From Scenedesmus sp. ARA3 (lineage: Eukaryota > Chlorophyta > Chlorophyceae > Sphaeropleales > Scenedesmaceae), in NCBI GenBank assembly GCA_004335835.1, contig RWJK01000384.1, positions 1-38,252 of the forward strand: a stretch of 38,252 bases of DNA, in the 5' to 3' direction. Shown piece by piece: positions 33,390-38,252 of this stretch. The translations under genes were made by a program, and so were the position numbers. Within the stretch, counting starts at the first letter, position 1. The number at the start of each line of letters is the position of its first letter. Below the pieces are notes generated by a model that saw only the letters and a list, made by a program, of their open reading frames with translations, ran no database searches and had not been told where the DNA came from.

Positions 33390-35252
33390 ATGGCTCGGTT
33401 GTCACAAGGATCGCCGCGTGCAGACGCCGGGACCTTAGCTTCGAGGCACTCGCACAGCTTTATAGATCGGGATGAATTCGGCTCCTTGCTGCAGCAGACA
33501 CACCCAGCAAACATTCCCCTGCACCAGGCAGCCCGCTTCCCAAAAGATGCAACAGAAAGGCAGCAGCAGAACAAGGCGGCAGCTGGCGTGAAGTCCCATC
33601 CCAGCCTGGTGCAAGAGTGCAAACAGTAAGTTAGCACAGAGACATTGGCGGCGGACAAAGCAGAATCCTGGGCTCAACACAGACAGGTGCCCCTTCTGTT
33701 GACAGGAACACGTACGTTGATGTAACAAGCAATCTCATGCTGAGAATGCTTACCTCCTAACACCTGCTGCGGCTGACATGCCACCGCCCCTGCGGCATTG
33801 TTGCCGCCTCTGCTGTTGCTGCAGGCTGGCGGTAATTGCTGGGCCATTGTTCATCGAGGGTGTTGCAGGAATGGGCGAGCAGTTGGTTGCCACTGCTGCT
33901 GTGGGGCACTTGCAGGATCCTGCAGCACTGCCAGCACTAGTCATGGCCCAGGTGATTACCCGTGTTGGGCTGGCATAGAATGTTGCAGAGCTTCAGCGAG
34001 GGTGTTACGCAACACCAACAGGGGCAGCACGTGTTCTACAGCTGCAGCTATGTGCTCTTGCAGCAGCATCGGGGCAGGTACAGAGGCCAGCTGATCATTG
34101 TTGCACGATGGCATGGCAATCCTGCAGTTCCTGAACAGTAAATATACACGGCTGACGTACCAAACTGCAAGTGACGCAGCAAGCAAGCCCTGATCATCTG
34201 TCTCTGATCATACTCACCATGTATCTTGCTGTGCCACTGCTTGCTTGCACAGGCCATTTTCAATGTCAGCGGCTACAGCATCGTTGACGGCCTAGCCTCT
34301 GCGCTTGAGACACTGTGTGGGCAGGCATATGGCGCAGGCAATCACAACCTGCTGCCAGTTATGCTGATTCGCGCGCAGCTGGTGTGCCTGCTATGCATAC
34401 TGCCCACAATCGTGCTGTGGGGGTCGGGCTCCCTAGCCTGGCTGCTGCCACAGCTTGGGCAGGACGCAGCTCTGAGCGATCCCGCCAGCAGGTGCGGTTT
34501 GTTATCTTTCTACGGTTTGGATTGATGGTGCCTACATACTACAACATACCTGCATGGTAGCTGCCTTACGCTTCTGGAGCACCATGTGTTGTGTGTAGTT
34601 CACCAATTGATTGCGTCCTGTCCCTCGTCTTTACCCCTACCTGCGCTGGTGTTGCAAAACCACACTTCAAATCGTACCAGACGCTCCCCTTGCTGTCTCC
34701 CTCCTGCTCTCGAACGATACAACTGGCACCTGGTCCACACCTCTCCCGCCCTGCAGGCTGCTGCAGCTGCTGCTGCCAAGCCTGTTGCTAGGCATTATCA
34801 GCGAGACAGTAGTTCAGTACTTGCTGGCGCAGGGAGAGGCTCTGCCAGGCATGATATGCAGCCTGGTTGGCCTGGTGCTGTGCCCTGCCTACAACTTTGG
34901 CTTTGTATGGGGCTTATGGGGCTGGCAGGGGCTCGGCCTGCAGGGGGCAGGCGTGGCAGCTGTGGCAACACATACCACGCTGGTGGCTGTGCTGCTGGCG
35001 TACCTGCTGCACAGGTGAACAAGCGCTGCACAGCCGTGGTGTATTTGGAGTGGCATGCGGAGTGGTAGCTGCAGTGGTGTTGGTAGCTGCTGTTATGGCA
35101 GGTGGGATGTTTGGTAGGTGGCTGAAGCGTCGTGTGGTGTGAGCCCACTGCCTGGCTTCCCTGCAGGGCAATTGCTTCTTTGTGCGAGCCAGCAGCTGTC
35201 CTCTAGGTAGACTGTGAAAGGTGCAGTTGACGCCTATTACATGATGCTGTTG

Positions 35253-35304
<52 letters not shown>

Positions 35305-36879
35305 AACCGACTACCCCTGACTCACAGGGACTGCTGGCGCGCCAGGTCAGCAGCAGACCAGCCAAATGCCTGGCAGGACTTCAATCTGTGGGAGGCAGCA
35401 CGAGGCTGCTGCAGCTACCTGTATTATGGCCTGCCTTGTGTGGCCATGGTGTGCCTCGAGTGGTGGGTGTGGGAGGTGAGTGCTGCAACAGTGGGGTGTT
35501 GTTTTATGCTGCCCAGTCAGCATGCTGCTTGCGCTGGATTCAATGTTCAAGCTGCGTGGCTGGTACTCAACTTCCATCTGCTGCGAGGTCACATAGTCGG
35601 GCCTCATCAGGCACTCCTTCATGCAGAAGATGGGCAGTGCTGCTGTGCACCTATTCCATGCCAGCTTGCGACAGCAGGCCTGAGCTGCACAAAGCAACCA
35701 GACACGCTGGGTGCGTTTTCCTTGGCGTTGACCAGCGCTCATGTGTGCTGCATTGCTTGCAGGTGCTGGTGCTGATGGCTGGCCTGCTGCCTCACGCTGA
35801 AACTGCTGTGGCAGTCATGGGGCTGAGCACACAACTGAACCTGCTGCCCTGGGTGTTCTGCTACAGCCTGGGGACTGCTACATCTACTCGAGTGGCACAG
35901 GCCCTTGGCGGGGGCAGCGCAGCACGCGCTGAGAGGATACTTAGGTGATCTGCCTGATGCATGCGCACACAGCACGCTTGCATTGCACCAACAAGTGCAG
36001 CGTGCGCGAGTGGCCTTGCCTGCTGCCGGCTCTTGCTGTTGCGCAGTTCCCTGGAAGGGCGTCTGCTGCTTGCCTAGCGTGTGCTCAAGTGACAGCATAA
36101 GAATAATAAGAGCACACTACTAGAGCGCAGTGCTGCTTCTGGGTCTAAGCTTGCTTGGCCTGTCCTGCCTGCAGGTTGGCGTGCACGCTGGTTTTCGCGT
36201 GTTCAGTGCTGCTGTGCGCTGGCATGTGGCTGCTGCGTGCGCCTCTGATGGCAGCCCTGACAACCGACAGTAAAATTCAGCGGGAGCTGGGGCATGTGCT
36301 CCCTGCTGTGGTGGCTGCAATCATATGTAAGTGATCACGTATTAGCGGCAGGACTGGGCTGTGTTGCCACCGTTTTCTTATGCATCCAGCAAACCTGTAG
36401 CATATACGATCACAAATACATGTCCTGCAATCTACTGCTGTTCTGTAGTTACGTTCAACGTGCCATGCAGCTAACTACCCCCAGCAGCAGCCTCCGCCAG
36501 CCAGTAGCAGACATGCTGCCTGGCTTGACCTACCATGCTGTCTGCTGCCTGCTACAATGCAGGTGACGGTCAGGTGGCAGTCATGACCGGCTGCCTGCGT
36601 GCTGCAGGACGCCAAGGCATCGCTGCCATCATCACTTTCGTAGCCTACTGGGCCTTTGGCCTGCCTGTCAGCTGGCTACTGGGCTTTAAGCTCGGCTGGG
36701 GAGTGTTGGGGCTTCGTTGGGGCCTCACCGCTGCTGTGGGGTGCCAGGCGGCAGTGCTGCACTGGCTTGTTGCATACAGGTTTGATTGGCAGGAGGAAGT
36801 GCGCAGGGCGGAGGAGCTGGTAGGGGGTGGTGAGGAGGCAGATGTAGAGGAGGGGGTGCAGCTGCAGCTGCTGAAGTGA
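33390..36879 (+). CDS. MATE-family efflux transporter, plant type, 8 exons, 546 aa
   Basis: Exons: 33390-33625, 33825-33951, 34253-34491, 34757-35014, 35346-35475, 35763-35944, 36175-36326, 36563-36879. Every junction matches in phase; the total is 1641 bases. After a hydrophilic N-terminal region of about 78 residues come the MATE landmarks: VGHL at the end of the first helix pair, [17 protein letters not shown] (134-150), CLEWW (323-327), [16 protein letters not shown] (371-386) and [18 protein letters not shown] in the second half. The length and hydrophobic pattern fit twelve membrane helices. Such proteins export cationic or organic compounds in exchange for H+ or Na+ from the cytosol into the vacuole or out of the cell; the substrate is unknown. 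The acidic tail ([12 protein letters not shown]) is cytosolic. No key motif is missing, so the gene looks intact. Confidence 0.92.
35246..35304. repeat. (CTG)n tract in MATE intron 4
   Basis: A run of about 19 CTG/TTG triplets on the plus strand, 40 bases before the exon 5 acceptor at 35345. It probably acts as, or has grown from, the pyrimidine-rich tract. Confidence 0.9.
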
Positions 36880-36932
36880 GTTGTTGCCCAGTGAGCCTGT
36901 CATTGGCTCGAAAACGGGCTGTGTTCCCGTTG

Positions 36933-36937
36933 TGTAA
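36933..36937 (+). terminator. Possible TGTAA polyadenylation signal of the MATE gene
   Basis: TGTAA lies 54 bases after the MATE stop codon. This gives a short 3' UTR; the motif is the usual green-algal signal but is short. Confidence 0.4.
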
Positions 36938-37034
36938 CACACAAACTTTGTGTGATTGAATCGTGGGTGTGGGTGTGGGTGTGGCTGTGACTGTTGCAGT
37001 GGGTGCTGTTCTACTGATGGTGCAGTGGAATGTG

Positions 37035-37150
37035 GGCTGCTGGCGCCTCTCGCATGTCTGTGCGAGCACCGTGCTGTGTGACACACGCCAAGGCCAGCAC
37101 CAGGGATGGTGCTGTGACCCACCTGGCAGTGCTTGAGTTGTGTGAAGGAT
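37035..37150 (-). pseudogene. Displaced, decayed copy of SET-gene exon 2
   Basis: On the minus strand this segment encodes LKHCQVGHSTIPGAGLGVCH, closely matching FKHYWVGNSTIPGAGLGAFA from exon 2 of the SET-domain gene 4.6 kb away. After GLG the copy carries an insertion (HTARCS) and then resumes at a CGCACAGACATGC stretch shared with the exon. No continuing frame or donor is found. It is a fragment on the same strand as its source, left by an incomplete duplication or a lost third SET gene. Confidence 0.7.
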
Positions 37151-37253
37151 CTAACAACCTTAAGCAAAAAGCAGTCAGCAGCAGACACTAGAAGCATTAC
37201 TGCCCTGTTGGGTTTGTTGCCGTGCATCCCGCTCGCCATTCATTGTTGAGAGA

Positions 37254-37621
37254 CTGTGAAGCAGGGTAGCACGAAACGTTTCAGACGTAGAAACGTTTCG
37301 TTTTGAAACGCGTTTGAAACGTTTCGATTCTCATGCCACTGACATGAAACATGCGCGGGAAACCCCATGTTTGCACTTCATTCACGTCGTAAAGGGCCCG
37401 ATCTGCTCGCGAAAGCTAAAAACATTTATGTTTTGGTGTCGTAAGTACACCAAAGAGCTTTACGATGAAGGCAGTACATGCTGCAGGGCCTGTGGCTCAG
37501 GCTGGGAGTACTGCCCTGTCACAAGCGCGTTTCAGCTCGTTTCGAAACGAAACGTTTTGAAACGGGTTTGAAACGCGTCAAATTGGCCAAACCACGCGTT
37601 TCGTGCTACCCTGCTGTGAAG
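37254..37621. mobile_element. hAT-type MITE, 352 bp, with 8-bp target site duplication
   Basis: The element spans 37262-37613. Its ends are perfect inverted repeats: CAGGGTAGCACGAAACG at the left and the reverse complement CGTTTCGTGCTACCCTG at the right. It is flanked on both sides by the identical octamer CTGTGAAG (37254-37261 and 37614-37621). An 8-bp duplication and termini beginning CAGGG are typical of the hAT superfamily. Subterminal regions are packed with GAAACG/CGTTTC motifs, including GAAACGTTTC palindromes, probably transposase-binding sites. The 85-codon frame inside has no transposase feature, so the element is non-autonomous. The perfect ends suggest a recent insertion. Confidence 0.92.
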
Positions 37622-38252
37622 GTTGTACTGCCAACGGATAATGTAGGTTATTGATTTGAATATGGGCAAGCGGGACAAGGTAGTGTTGAAGTGTCACTAC
37701 AGCGTCGTATGGCATGATTGGTAACATGGGGGTGTTGAGGCTTGTCAATTGTGATTGCTTCCACAAACACATCAATGGAGTCACCAAACCAGCTTGAGCA
37801 ACAATGGGGTGCCCTGCGCTGCGCCTGCAAGACGCTGCAGGGTGTTCTCTAGAGATCTGCTGTGTCCTCACACTATGGCAAAGGCCCATCCACAACCCAT
37901 CCACAAATCGTCCACAACAGGTCATCCACAGTGCCATCCACAGCGGACTACGGCCATCCACAAGCCATCCACACCCGTCTGGGTCCACACGGCGTGTGGA
38001 TGAACTTCGAACACTTGTGGATGAAGTTGTGGATAGCGTAAACCAGCCTCGAATCACTTATCAAACACGTTAAACATTGATATGTAACAATAATCGATGA
38101 ATTCCCGTCGCGCTGGTGCCGGATACGCGAGCACAGCGTGCAGAAGCAGAAGCAGCAGCAGGTAACAAAGCTTGCAAGGCGAAGTGGCCAAGTCACTGCT
38201 GCTCCTGCTGCAACTTTAACACCAGGCCACAAGTACACATACACAGACAAGA
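37622..38252. other. Right-end region without a supported gene
   Basis: Apart from the ATCCACA array, nothing recognisable is present. Open frames here are short or follow the repeat array. The last 100 bases contain some CAG triplets (38150-38162) and could be the start of a neighbouring gene outside the window. Confidence 0.4.
37886..38035. repeat. Array of ATCCACA units with inverted right end
   Basis: About six ATCCACA and two GTCCACA units follow each other in the left two thirds, at spacings of roughly 10-25 bases. Three units in the opposite orientation (TGTGGAT) follow at about 37995-38035. The layout could form an imperfect foldback. No terminal repeats or target duplication were identified. 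Confidence 0.6.

Noticed and set aside
37314..37571. 85-codon frame inside the MITE
   Set aside because: No transposase or zinc-finger pattern, and it overlaps the subterminal repeats; short elements of this size are non-autonomous.
37886..38035. ATCCACA units resembling bacterial DnaA boxes
   Set aside because: The window is eukaryotic, the full TTATCCACA is absent and no replication genes are near.

Overview
The window is nuclear DNA of a eukaryote, most likely a chlorophycean green alga of the Scenedesmus/Tetradesmus kind. The genes are split by many short introns (about 84 to 810 bases) with GT..AG ends. Coding and intron DNA are both full of CAG/CTG triplets. One gene encodes a RAP-domain protein with helical repeats of the type that is abundant in green algae, and another a plant-type MATE transporter. 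Assignment to this group is inference; there is no marker gene here.

Six protein genes could be rebuilt by hand by matching intron phase. (1) Minus strand, 14235 down past base 1: a giant coiled-coil protein, 18 exons, at least 2984 residues, C-terminus outside the window. (2) Plus strand, 14651-21481: a 1768-residue OPR-like/RAP protein, 6 exons, probably an organelle RNA factor. (3) Plus, 23476-25263: an intronless 595-residue membrane protein with a signal peptide, a dense histidine-rich stretch and one membrane span, family unknown. (4) Plus, 27197-28191: a two-exon GNAT acetyltransferase, 245 residues. (5) Minus, 32854-30480: a five-exon, 468-residue protein with two SET-type domains, the second degenerate. 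(6) Plus, 33390-36879: an eight-exon MATE efflux transporter, 546 residues. Genes 1/2 and 5/6 are divergent pairs with 415 and 535 bases between their start codons.

The right end (36.9-38.25 kb) holds a decayed, displaced copy of one SET-gene exon, a complete 352-bp hAT-type MITE with a perfect 8-bp target duplication, and a direct-plus-inverted array of ATCCACA-like units.

The most unusual signal is a recurring one. In two unrelated genes, short exon pieces that include the splice junction are tandemly duplicated into the neighbouring intron (five introns in all). Several copies keep the reading phase and usable splice sites, so they look like exons or introns being made by local tandem duplication. 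No multi-gene functional system was found; the six genes show no obvious shared pathway.
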